A stretch of DNA of 32,431 nucleotides from Maritimibacter sp. REDSEA-S28_B5. GTDB taxonomy: Bacteria; Pseudomonadota; Alphaproteobacteria; Rhodobacterales; Rhodobacteraceae. Positions 1 to 6,515 of this stretch are shown in pieces (within the stretch, counting starts at the first letter, position 1; each line of letters starts with the position of its first letter). The translations under genes and the position numbers were made by a program. Location: assembly GCA_001626765.1 (NCBI GenBank), contig LUOO01000043.1, positions 1 to 32,431 on the forward strand. Direction: 5' to 3'. A model generated the notes under the pieces. That model made no database searches. It saw only the letters and a program-made list of their open reading frames with translations, and was not told where the DNA came from.

Positions 1-165
1 CACCTGGACGGCGACAGCGTGGACCGCCACGCCATACGGCACGGACGCCCCAACGTGCTCATCGAGCTGCGCAATGACCTGATCCAGACCGAAGAGCAGC
101 AGTGGCATTGGGCCGCGCGGCTCGCACCTTTGCTTGAACAGGCCGTCCGGATTGCACAAGTGTAG
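1..165 (+). CDS. N-formylglutamate amidohydrolase family, C-terminal end (partial)
   Basis: Frame 1 is open from the window edge to a TAG at 163-165 and gives the last 54 residues of a protein. The segment contains RPNVLIELRNDLI, followed by an amphipathic tail rich in Trp, Leu and Ala. This resembles the C-terminal part of the N-formylglutamate amidohydrolase family (PF05013), where the RP-N-V-x-I-E-x-R-N-D-L stretch is typical. Family members hydrolyse N-formyl amino acids or related amides, the last step of one histidine degradation route; the true substrate here cannot be judged from the tail. The DUF1244 gene starts 18 bases downstream with its own ribosome binding site, so the two are probably co-transcribed. 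The start and catalytic part lie outside the window. Confidence 0.75.
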   Translation, partial: HLDGDSVDRHAIRHGRPNVLIELRNDLIQTEEQQWHWAARLAPLLEQAVRIAQV

Positions 166-183
166 CTCCAACAGGAGGACACC

Positions 184-504
184 ATGACCCAGATCGACGA
201 CCAGACCCGCATCGAGCTTGAAGCCGCCGCGTTCCGGCGGTTGCAGCAGCACCTCATGCAGGACCGCCCGGATGTGCAGAACATCGACCTGATGAACCTC
301 GCCGGGTTCTGCCGTAACTGCCTGTCGCGCTGGTATCAGGAGGCCGCGAACGAACGCGGGATCGAGATGACCAAGGACGAAGGGCGCGAGGTGTTCTACG
401 GGATGCCCTATGAAGACTGGCGCGCCCAGAACCAGACCGAGGCGGACGACGCGAAAAAGGCCGCCTTCGATGTCGCGTTCAAGGAAAACGTGCTGAAGGA
501 GTGA
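184..504 (+). CDS. DUF1244 family protein
   Basis: This 106-residue protein has the conserved FCRNCLSRWY segment (Cys43 and Cys46) and the later GMPYEDW motif of the small DUF1244 family (PF06844), common in alpha- and gammaproteobacteria. The family has no settled function; structures of relatives show a small helical fold. Full length for the family. An AGGAGG-type ribosome binding site lies just before the ATG. It follows the N-formylglutamate amidohydrolase-like gene closely and so is probably in the same transcript. A GC-rich hairpin follows the stop codon. No signal peptide or membrane segment is visible, so it is probably cytoplasmic. Confidence 0.88.
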   Translation: MTQIDDQTRIELEAAAFRRLQQHLMQDRPDVQNIDLMNLAGFCRNCLSRWYQEAANERGIEMTKDEGREVFYGMPYEDWRAQNQTEADDAKKAAFDVAFKENVLKE

Positions 505-519
505 CGCGCTTCGACCGGT

Positions 520-547
520 GCGCCGGGACGGCCTTGCGTCCCGGTGC
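520..547. terminator. Hairpin between convergent DUF1244 and hupE genes
   Basis: CCGGGACG (523-530) pairs perfectly with CGTCCCGG (537-544) around a 6-base loop, and the stem can extend outward by a few pairs including one G-T. It lies between two converging genes, 16 bases after one stop and 23 before the other. No T-tract follows, so it may be a weak or bidirectional terminator. Confidence 0.5.
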
Positions 548-569
548 CCGTGTCCGCTGCGTGATGGGG

Positions 570-1145
570 TCAGCCGCCGACAGCGACCCAGAGACCGCCG
601 AGCGCCGTGGCCCAGCCCAGCCCCTTGATGACGTGGGTGCCGTTCATCGCGCGTCCCGCTGAAAGCGCCGCGCCGACACCCAGCGCGTGCAGGAGTGCGG
701 TGGACAGTGCAAAGCCGATGCCGAAGCTCAGTGCGCCGGCGCTGCCAAGCTCGCCGCCATGGGCATGGCCGTGAAAGACGCCGAACAGCCCGACGAGCGT
801 CGCGGCGGCGGCCACCGGGAGCCGAAGCGCAAAGGCGACGGCGAGACCGACGGCGAAGACCGAAACGAGGATCATCGGCTCGACGAAGGGCAGGGGCAGT
901 CCCCCGACCGCGCCGAAGAACCCCAGGATCATGGCGCCGACAAAGGCGGCTGGCAGCGCCCAGATCGCGCGACCACCCAGAAACGCCGCCCAAAGCCCCA
1001 CCGCGATCATCGCGAGGATGTGGTCCAGTCCGAACACCGGATGCGACAGCCCCGCCATGAACGACCCGTGTTCCTCGGGGTTGAGGTGGGCGAAGGCCGG
1101 TGTCGCGGCAAGCAGGGCGACAAGTGAAAGAAGGCTGCGTTTCAT
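570..1145 (-). CDS. hupE: HupE/UreJ family membrane protein
   Basis: This 191-residue protein has an N-terminal signal sequence ending near AFA-HLNPEEHGSF, then the family signature HPVFGLDHILAMIAVGLWA and several hydrophobic helices. A His-rich FHGHAHG stretch sits near the middle. HupE/UreJ (PF04955) proteins are inner-membrane permeases thought to import nickel (or cobalt) for hydrogenase or urease. The length is normal. No urease or hydrogenase gene is visible nearby, so the metal role is from the family only. An AAAGGAAC ribosome binding site precedes the ATG. The gene is divergent from the dioxygenase at 1386, sharing a 240-bp spacer. The permease class is reasonably sure; the substrate is inferred. 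Confidence 0.88.
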   Translation of the reverse strand: MKRSLLSLVALLAATPAFAHLNPEEHGSFMAGLSHPVFGLDHILAMIAVGLWAAFLGGRAIWALPAAFVGAMILGFFGAVGGLPLPFVEPMILVSVFAVGLAVAFALRLPVAAAATLVGLFGVFHGHAHGGELGSAGALSFGIGFALSTALLHALGVGAALSAGRAMNGTHVIKGLGWATALGGLWVAVGG

Positions 1146-1306
1146 CTGGGTTCCTTTCGTGGGTTAACCGGATACCTCGGGACGAGTCGTATCCTGCAAG
1201 ATGAGACGCCAGTCTTGGCCCCTCGGGGTCCGGTTTGCAATGCGATCTTCCGCGCCATCGACTGTCGCGGAGACTTTGCGGATCACACCATGTCCTGTAT
1301 ATTGTG

Positions 1307-1319
1307 CACAGAAACTGTG
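1307..1319. promoter_or_regulatory. Inverted repeat CACAG-AAA-CTGTG, possible operator
   Basis: A perfect 13-base inverted repeat lies in the 240-bp spacer between the divergent hupE and LigB-type dioxygenase genes, 66 bases before the latter's ATG. The surrounding stretch is AT-richer than the coding DNA and has further CTGT/TGTGC half-sites nearby. It may bind a dimeric regulator; the regulator is unknown. The rest of the spacer (1146-1385) shows no gene. Confidence 0.3.
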
Positions 1320-1385
1320 AAAAATTGGCCACTTCTGTGCGGGATGCGCGGGAATTAGATTTGTGGCAACCGAAAGGAACACATC

Positions 1386-2180
1386 ATGACCCGTATGCCC
1401 ACCTATTTCATTTCCCACGGCGGCGGCCCCTGGCCGTGGATTGACGACATGCGCAAGGGCTTTGCCGAGCTGGAGAAATCCCTCGCCGCGATGCCCGGCG
1501 AATTGCCCGAGACACCCAAGGCGATCCTCATGGTCTCGGGCCATTGGGAAAGTGATACTGTGCGGGTCATGACCTCGGCCAAGCCGCCGATGGAGTATGA
1601 TTACTACGGCTTCCCGCCCCATACCTACCAGATCACCTATCCCGCACCGGGTGCGCCGGACCTTGCCAGCCGCACGGCAGAGATGATCCGCGCGGCCGGG
1701 TTCGAGGTCACGCTGGACGACAAGCAGGGGTTCGACCACGGCACCTTCGTGCCCGCCTACATCATGTATCCCGACGCAGAGGTGCCGGTCTATCAGGTGT
1801 CGCTCCTGTCGAACTACTCGCCCGAGCAGCATTTCGCGATTGGTCGCGCGCTGGCGCCCCTGCGCGACGAGGGCGTGCTGATCGTGGGATCGGGCCTGTC
1901 CTATCACAACCTGCGCAACTTCGGGCCGCAGGCGAGAACCCCGTCGATGGCCTTTGATAAATGGCTGACCGACACGCTCGACGCCGCGCCTGCGGACCGG
2001 ACCCCGGCGCTCGAAGGCTGGGAAAGCGCCCCATACGCCCGCGTCTGCCACGCGCAGGAGGATCATCTAGTGCCGCTCTTCGTGGCGCTGGGCGCAGCAG
2101 AGGACGCGACGGCGACCAAGACCTATTACGAACACGGTATCTTCGGCGGCGTTACCGCGTCGAGCTGGCGGTTCGACTGA
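1386..2180 (+). CDS. LigB-type extradiol dioxygenase (4,5-DOPA dioxygenase-like)
   Basis: This 264-residue protein matches the class III extradiol ring-opening dioxygenases of the DODA/YgiD group (PF02900). Visible metal and active-site residues are His11 in SHGGGPWPW, His53 in VSGHWE, His118 in FDHGTF and His174 in SYHNLRN, in the family spacing. Relatives cleave catecholic rings such as L-DOPA with Fe(II) or Zn(II); the natural substrate in bacteria is mostly unknown. It is cytoplasmic, with no signal. The start is supported by AAAGGAAC upstream. The FosA-like gene begins 36 bases after the stop and may be co-transcribed. Length is normal and no key residue is missing. Confidence 0.88.
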   Translation: MTRMPTYFISHGGGPWPWIDDMRKGFAELEKSLAAMPGELPETPKAILMVSGHWESDTVRVMTSAKPPMEYDYYGFPPHTYQITYPAPGAPDLASRTAEMIRAAGFEVTLDDKQGFDHGTFVPAYIMYPDAEVPVYQVSLLSNYSPEQHFAIGRALAPLRDEGVLIVGSGLSYHNLRNFGPQARTPSMAFDKWLTDTLDAAPADRTPALEGWESAPYARVCHAQEDHLVPLFVALGAAEDATATKTYYEHGIFGGVTASSWRFD

Positions 2181-2216
2181 CTTGCACAACGGGCGTTCCG
2201 GGGTCACATTTCCGGG

Positions 2217-2618
2217 ATGATCACGGGAACCAATCACATCACCCTGGCCGCCACCGACCTCCTCCGGTCGGTGGCGTTTTATCGTGACCTGCTTGGCTTT
2301 CATTTGCGGGCCGACTGGCCGCGCGGCGCCTATCTGACTTCGGGCGATCTGTGGCTCTGTATTACGCTGGTCGACGCCGTGGCACCGCGTGGAGACGATA
2401 GCCATATCGCCTTTTCAGTGCCCCGGACTGCCTTTCCTGCGCTGGTCGAGCGGCTCCACGACCATGTCGAGATCTGGCAGGACAACGTGAGCGAGGGACC
2501 GTCGTTCTACTTTCTCGATCCGGACGGACATAAGCTCGAACTTCACGTCGGCGGGATAGAGAACCGGCTGTCCCACTACCGCGCCCATCCGGACAAGGGC
2601 GTGCGGGTCTACGGCTAG
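2217..2618 (+). CDS. FosA-like fosfomycin resistance/glyoxalase-fold protein
   Basis: This 133-residue protein aligns end to end with FosA glutathione transferases as I recall them: INHxTLA at the start, DLWLC in the middle and FYFLDPDGHKLELHVG near the end. FosA enzymes open the fosfomycin epoxide with glutathione using Mn(II) and K(I). The metal ligands are present as His7, His63 and Glu108, and Trp46 and an Arg near 117 are kept. The position of the lysine in FosA's WKQNxSEG segment is Gln here (WQDNVSEG), and the next loop reads SEGPS rather than SEGxS with the usual D or A. Fosfomycin activity is therefore not assured; it could use another epoxide. The start has only a weak ribosome binding site. 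Confidence 0.82.
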   Translation: MITGTNHITLAATDLLRSVAFYRDLLGFHLRADWPRGAYLTSGDLWLCITLVDAVAPRGDDSHIAFSVPRTAFPALVERLHDHVEIWQDNVSEGPSFYFLDPDGHKLELHVGGIENRLSHYRAHPDKGVRVYG

Positions 2619-3011
2619 CCGCCCTTGGCGAAGATCGCCGCTTGTTCTACCCAGTTGTCGCGGCTCACCCGGCCCTTGAACCCGGCGAGGTTCTCGTCGA
2701 CCCAAGCAACTTCGGCGGGCGTCCATGCCGCGATCTGATCGAAGTGGTAAAAGCCCAGATCGTTGACCAGCGCCATGAGCTTGGGCCCGACACCCCGGAT
2801 GCGCGTCAGGTCATCGGGTCGACCGGCCCGCGGCGCATCGAGCCTGGCAGGTCTGGCGGGTGTGACCGCCAGCGGTGCCGGTGCAGGAGCGATGGCACCG
2901 GCGGGCGTATCCTCCGTCTCACAGGATCCATCCCGCGACCAGTCCGACCAGTGCAGCGAGCACCAGGAGCACGACCATTTCGGATAGGAGAAAACCCCAG
3001 TTGACGAACAT
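2615..3011 (-). pseudogene. Membrane-anchored helix-hairpin-helix protein, interrupted by a frameshift
   Basis: Reading starts at an ATG (3011-3009) preceded by AAGAGGCAG and gives MFVNWGFLLSEMVVLL followed by a hydrophobic anchor ending GWIL. It then meets a TGA at 2921-2919 after 30 residues. From about 2923 the +1 frame continues with a Pro/Ala-rich linker and a helix-hairpin-helix domain (DDLTRIRGVGPKLMALVNDLG, then AAWTPAEVAWVDENLAGF) to a stop at 2615. Span length is 397 bases, one more than a multiple of three, which fits one extra base (or two lost). Rejoined, it would be about 131 residues: one N-terminal membrane helix plus a DNA-binding-like HhH domain, a type common in Rhodobacterales with no firm function. 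It lies 36 bases downstream of the OmpA-family gene and is probably in its operon. Confidence 0.72.
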
Positions 3012-3047
3012 TTCTGCCTCTTGCCTGTCTGGTTGTTCATACGGCCC

Positions 3048-4484
3048 TCAGGGCCAGGTAAAGGTCGTGCGCCGGTTCGCGCTTCGACCGTCCTCGGTGG
3101 TGTTGTCGGCCACCGGTTCGGTTGCGCCATAGCCAAAGGCCTGCACCTTGTTCGCGGGCACCCCGCGCGCGATGATGGCATCCCGAACCGCCGTCGCGCG
3201 AGCGACCGACAGACGGTAGTTGTCCATCTCGTCGCCCTGGTCGTCCGTATGCCCACCGATCTGGACCTGCATCCCCATGCCGCGGGTGCAGGTGAGCAGA
3301 AGGCCAGCGAGATCGTTGATGACGGCGAGAGATGCGGGGTCGAGCTCGGCCGATCCGGTGAGGAAGCGCACAGAGCGGCCGGCCTGTATCGTCTCGGCCT
3401 CGGTCGTGCAGGTGGCGCGCGAGACCTCGATGTCGGGTGTTGCGAGCCAGTAGCCCGCCTTCGCGGTTTCGGTCCGGCCCGTCGCAGCGTTGGTGCGCGT
3501 TTCCCCGTCGGCGGGGGCAGTGCCTTCGTGAACGCTGACCTCGTCGGTGGCCAGCGCCACGCGCAACGCGGCATCCACGGTGCCGACGTCGAGACCTGGC
3601 AGGCTCTCTGCCTCGGCAAAAAGCGCGGCGTCCTCGACCCGAAGGGACAGCCAGTTGAGGTCAGGCAGGATCGGAGCGAGCGCCCTGAGCCGCACGTCGA
3701 GGTCCGCGAAACCGCCAAATGTCGTGGAGGCCTCGCCGCCGATCTCGATCCCGAGCGCCTCGGCCATCCCGTCGATCCCCAGCGTTTCCGGTACATCGCC
3801 CGTGACCATGGCGCCGGTGGCGGCGTCGTACTGCAGGGTGAAACTGACCCGCCCGTTGTCGAGCACGTCGATGGCGACGATCCGGTCAAAGCCTTCGGGC
3901 AGCGCCTCGAGCGCCACTGCCGCAGCCTTGGCCTCTTCCGGGGTCTGCGCCAGACCCGACAGGATGGCCGAAGTGCCCGCGAGCGCAAAGGACCCCTCGT
4001 CGAGAGCGTCAAGCGCCGATTGCCCCGCGAGCATTGCGCCCGACCAACCCTCAGGCGCACCGGAGGCGAGCGTGAGGGTCGTCGCGCCCGCCAGCCCGTC
4101 GGCGTCCAGCGTTTCGGCTTGCGCTACAGAAGGTGCGTGCCCGGTCACGGCGATCGAGCCATCCGATCCCTTGGCGATCGCGCTGTCATAGGGGTCCGAT
4201 ACGGGCAGGACCACCACCTCGCCGTCACGCACCACGCGCCGCCCCTCGAGGCTGTTGAGCGTGTCCTTCAACGCGGCCAGTTCCGCCTCCGTATCGGCGG
4301 TGCCCGAGAGGGTGATGTCACGGCCCGATACGCTCACGGACATGGGGTGTATGGCCCCGGTGACGACGCCGCCGGCGGCCGCGCGGATCTCGTCCTCGAT
4401 GGAAGGGCCCGTTCGGGTCGCCGCCCAGACACCAAGCCCCCCGATGCCGACGATCAGCACAAGTGCTGCCCAGATTAGCCTCAT
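3048..4484 (-). CDS. OmpA-family envelope protein with BON-like repeats
   Basis: This 478-residue protein has one N-terminal membrane helix (about residues 4-22), a BON-like region (about 30-110 and possibly again to 180), a long middle part, and a C-terminal OmpA domain (about 365-478). The OmpA domain carries GHTDDQGDEMDNYRLSVARA, with the Asp and Arg positions that bind peptidoglycan in this family. It is likely anchored in the inner membrane with the OmpA domain gripping the cell wall. Two ATGs lie close together; the one reading MRLIW is chosen because AGGGG sits seven bases before it. It follows dat by 104 bases in the same direction and precedes the HhH gene. Its precise role is unknown. 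Confidence 0.82.
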   Translation of the reverse strand: MRLIWAALVLIVGIGGLGVWAATRTGPSIEDEIRAAAGGVVTGAIHPMSVSVSGRDITLSGTADTEAELAALKDTLNSLEGRRVVRDGEVVVLPVSDPYDSAIAKGSDGSIAVTGHAPSVAQAETLDADGLAGATTLTLASGAPEGWSGAMLAGQSALDALDEGSFALAGTSAILSGLAQTPEEAKAAAVALEALPEGFDRIVAIDVLDNGRVSFTLQYDAATGAMVTGDVPETLGIDGMAEALGIEIGGEASTTFGGFADLDVRLRALAPILPDLNWLSLRVEDAALFAEAESLPGLDVGTVDAALRVALATDEVSVHEGTAPADGETRTNAATGRTETAKAGYWLATPDIEVSRATCTTEAETIQAGRSVRFLTGSAELDPASLAVINDLAGLLLTCTRGMGMQVQIGGHTDDQGDEMDNYRLSVARATAVRDAIIARGVPANKVQAFGYGATEPVADNTTEDGRSANRRTTFTWP

Positions 4485-4497
4485 ACCATACCCCTGT

Positions 4498-4534
4498 CCG
4501 GCGTTTCGCCGGGCCCGTCCCGTGGAGCTTTGCT
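4498..4534. other. Two small hairpins between dat and the OmpA-family gene
   Basis: CCGGCG-TTT-CGCCGG (4498-4512) and GGAGC-TTT-GCTCC (4522-4534) are perfect short inverted repeats in the 104-bp spacer. On the minus strand they lie 55-90 bases after the dat stop and 14-50 bases before the OmpA-family start. They could end the dat transcript in part or structure the next leader. No T-tract follows. Confidence 0.35.
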
Positions 4535-4588
4535 CCTTTGCGCGACAGGAGGCCCGACACGACGCCCGAAATCAAGGGATAAGTGCCC

Positions 4589-5452
4589 TCAGACGCCCGC
4601 CTTCCGGCTTTCTTCGAGGTAAATCTCGCGCAGACGTGCCGCGACCGCGCCTGGCGTGCCGGTGCCCACGGCGGTCCCGTCGATCTCGACAACCGGCAAG
4701 ACAAAGGTCGACGCCGAGGTGATGAAGGCCTCGTCCGCGCCCTGTGCCTCTTCGATGGTGAAAGGGCGTTCCTCGACCTGCATCTGCGCTTCCTTGGCAA
4801 AGCGCAGTACGGCGGCACGGGTGATCCCATGCAGGATATGGGTGGACAATTCGCGGGTGATGATCGTGTTGCCCTTGACGATATAGGCGTTGTTGGAAGT
4901 GCCTTCGGTCACGACACCGTCCTCGACCATCCAGGCATCGTCGCAACCGGCCTTTTTCGCCATCATCTTGCCCATCGACGGGTAGAGCAGCTGCACCGTC
5001 TTGATGTCACGGCGGCCCCAGCGGATGTCGTCGATGGAAATGACCTTGAGACCGGTCTTGGCCACCGGGCTGTCGGCGAGGCCGGGTTTGTTCTGGGTGA
5101 AAAGAACCAACGTCGGCTTGACCTTTTCCGGGTCGGGAAAGGCGAAATCGCGATCGCCCGCCGAGCCGCGGCTCACTTGCAGGTAGATCATGCCCTCGTC
5201 GATCTCGTTCAGCCGCACAAGCTCCCGGTGGATCTCGAGCAGGTCGTCAAAGGCCTCCGGCTTTTGCATGTCCAGTTCGCCCAGCGACCGTTCGAGCCGC
5301 GCGATGTGGCCGGGAAAGTCGATGATCTTGCCGCCAAGTACGCTCGTCACCTCGTAGACGCCGTCGGCCATGAGGAACGCGCGGTCGAAGATCGACACTT
5401 TCGCCTCTTCCTCGGGCAGGTAGTCGCCATTGACGTAAACGGTGCGGCTCAT
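4589..5452 (-). CDS. dat: D-amino acid aminotransferase (class IV PLP enzyme)
   Basis: This 287-residue protein starts MSRTVYVNGDYLPEEEAKVS and is a class IV aminotransferase (PF01063) of the D-amino acid transaminase type. Lys151 in RRDIKTVQLL is in the position of the PLP-binding lysine, and EGTSNNAYIV is the cofactor phosphate region. Dat moves amino groups between D-amino acids and 2-oxo acids, for example D-Ala plus 2-oxoglutarate to pyruvate plus D-Glu. The ATG at 5452 is chosen over an upstream in-frame start because the extra residues overlap dgcA and look non-coding. It begins only ten bases after the dgcA stop, so it is the third gene of dgcN-dgcA-dat. Branched-chain or 4-amino-4-deoxychorismate enzymes of the same fold are less likely. 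Confidence 0.85.
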   Translation of the reverse strand: MSRTVYVNGDYLPEEEAKVSIFDRAFLMADGVYEVTSVLGGKIIDFPGHIARLERSLGELDMQKPEAFDDLLEIHRELVRLNEIDEGMIYLQVSRGSAGDRDFAFPDPEKVKPTLVLFTQNKPGLADSPVAKTGLKVISIDDIRWGRRDIKTVQLLYPSMGKMMAKKAGCDDAWMVEDGVVTEGTSNNAYIVKGNTIITRELSTHILHGITRAAVLRFAKEAQMQVEERPFTIEEAQGADEAFITSASTFVLPVVEIDGTAVGTGTPGAVAARLREIYLEESRKAGV

Positions 5453-5462
5453 GTTCGGTCTC

Positions 5463-6428
5463 CTAACCCCAGAGGGCGGGTGTGCTCGGATGCACCCCGG
5501 CCTCGTCGAATTGCAAAGGTTCCGGGCGGTCTTGGGCCAGCAGGAGCGGTCCGTCAAGGTCCGTCACCATCGCGCCCTGCGCGACCAGCACGGCGGGCGC
5601 CATGGCGAGGCTCGTGCCGACCATGCAGCCGACCATGATCCGGTAGCCTTGCGCCAACGCCGCCTCGCGCAGCCTGAGCGCCTCGGTCAGCCCGCCAGTC
5701 TTGTCGAGCTTGATGTTCACCACGTCGTATTTGCCCTTGAGCGCATCGAGGGTCGTCGTGTCATGCGCGCTCTCGTCTGCGCAGACCGGCACGGGGCGGT
5801 CCATCCCGATCAGCGCCTCGTCATCGGAGGCGGGCAGGGGCTGTTCGACCAGCGCCACGCCAAGGCGGACGAGATGCGGGGCGAGGTCGGCGTAGACCTC
5901 GGCGCTCCAGCCTTCGTTCGCGTCCACGATGATCTGCGGTTTGGGCGCGCCCCGGCGCACGGCCTCAAGTCGCGCCATGTCGTCAGGGGTTCCCAGCTTG
6001 ATCTTCAAAAGCGGCCGATGGGCATGCTTGCGCGCTGCCGCTTCCATTGCGGCGGGTTCGCCCAGAGACAGGGTGTAGGCGGTGATCTCCGGCCCGGGCT
6101 TGGCGAGCCCGGCGAGTTTCCACGCCCGCTTGCCCGCCCGTTTCGCTTGGAGATCCCAGAGTGCGCAATCCACGGCATTGCGCGCGGCCCCGGCAGGCAG
6201 CAGGTCCATGAGCGACGCCCGGTCGAAATCCGTGGGCAATCCCTCGATCTCGGCCGTCACGCTGTCCAGCGTCTCGCCATAGCGCTTGTAGGGCACACAT
6301 TCGCCCCAGCCTTCGTGCGCCCCGTCCGACAGCCGCACCGTCAGCACGTCCGCATGGGTCTTGGAGCCCCGCGAAATGGTGAACACTTCGGCCAGAGGAA
6401 AGCTCTCGGACGTCACGGACAGGCGCAT
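5463..6428 (-). CDS. dgcA: N-acetyl-D-glutamate racemase DgcA (enolase superfamily)
   Basis: This 321-residue enolase-superfamily protein of the dipeptide-epimerase-like group contains the KIK motif (Lys142, Lys144), the metal ligands Asp169 (IIVDANEGW), Glu195 (VEQP) and Asp218 (CADES), and Lys240 (NIKLDKTGG), which is the usual pair of catalytic lysines. Proteins next to DUF1611 partners have been described as DgcA, racemising N-acetyl-D-glutamate to the L form in a D-glutamate catabolic route. Here the DgcN gene is directly upstream, supporting that call over a dipeptide epimerase. The ATG at 6428 is preceded by AAGGAG at good spacing; a GTG 15 bases earlier is possible. All catalytic residues are present. 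Confidence 0.85.
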   Translation of the reverse strand: MRLSVTSESFPLAEVFTISRGSKTHADVLTVRLSDGAHEGWGECVPYKRYGETLDSVTAEIEGLPTDFDRASLMDLLPAGAARNAVDCALWDLQAKRAGKRAWKLAGLAKPGPEITAYTLSLGEPAAMEAAARKHAHRPLLKIKLGTPDDMARLEAVRRGAPKPQIIVDANEGWSAEVYADLAPHLVRLGVALVEQPLPASDDEALIGMDRPVPVCADESAHDTTTLDALKGKYDVVNIKLDKTGGLTEALRLREAALAQGYRIMVGCMVGTSLAMAPAVLVAQGAMVTDLDGPLLLAQDRPEPLQFDEAGVHPSTPALWG

Positions 6429-6440
6429 CGGCTGCTCCTT

Positions 6441-6490
6441 CACTGCTTCAAAAATACTTCACGGGGGTGCGGGGGTGTGAAACCCCCGCT
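6441..6490. repeat. Dispersed intergenic element copy 1 (AAATAC core plus hairpin)
   Basis: In the spacer between dgcN and dgcA, CACTGCTTCAAAAATACTT is followed by a G/C-rich hairpin, GCGGGGGT (6469-6476) with ACCCCCGC (6482-6489). A closely similar sequence lies on the opposite strand near 27729-27752, and looser relatives at 8743, 18089 and 19553. The hairpin could attenuate transcription between the two operon genes or stabilise the mRNA end. Confidence 0.6.
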
Positions 6491-6515
6491 GCCCGCCGTG
6501 GCCACGCGCGCGACC

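Noticed and set aside
1164..2066. A 300-codon minus-strand frame opposite the LigB-type dioxygenase
   Set aside because: The plus-strand gene has all family histidines and a ribosome binding site, while this frame has neither motifs nor a start signal.
2905..2935. Programmed +1 frameshift of the prfB kind in the HhH gene
   Set aside because: CTG-TGA-G is not a proven slip site, no Shine-Dalgarno-like stimulator sits at the right distance, and other frameshifts in the window make sequence error or mutation simpler.
3021..4478. A 485-codon plus-strand open frame opposite the OmpA-family gene
   Set aside because: It mirrors a gene with clear OmpA motifs and has no domain or ribosome binding site; GC-rich DNA gives long antisense frames.
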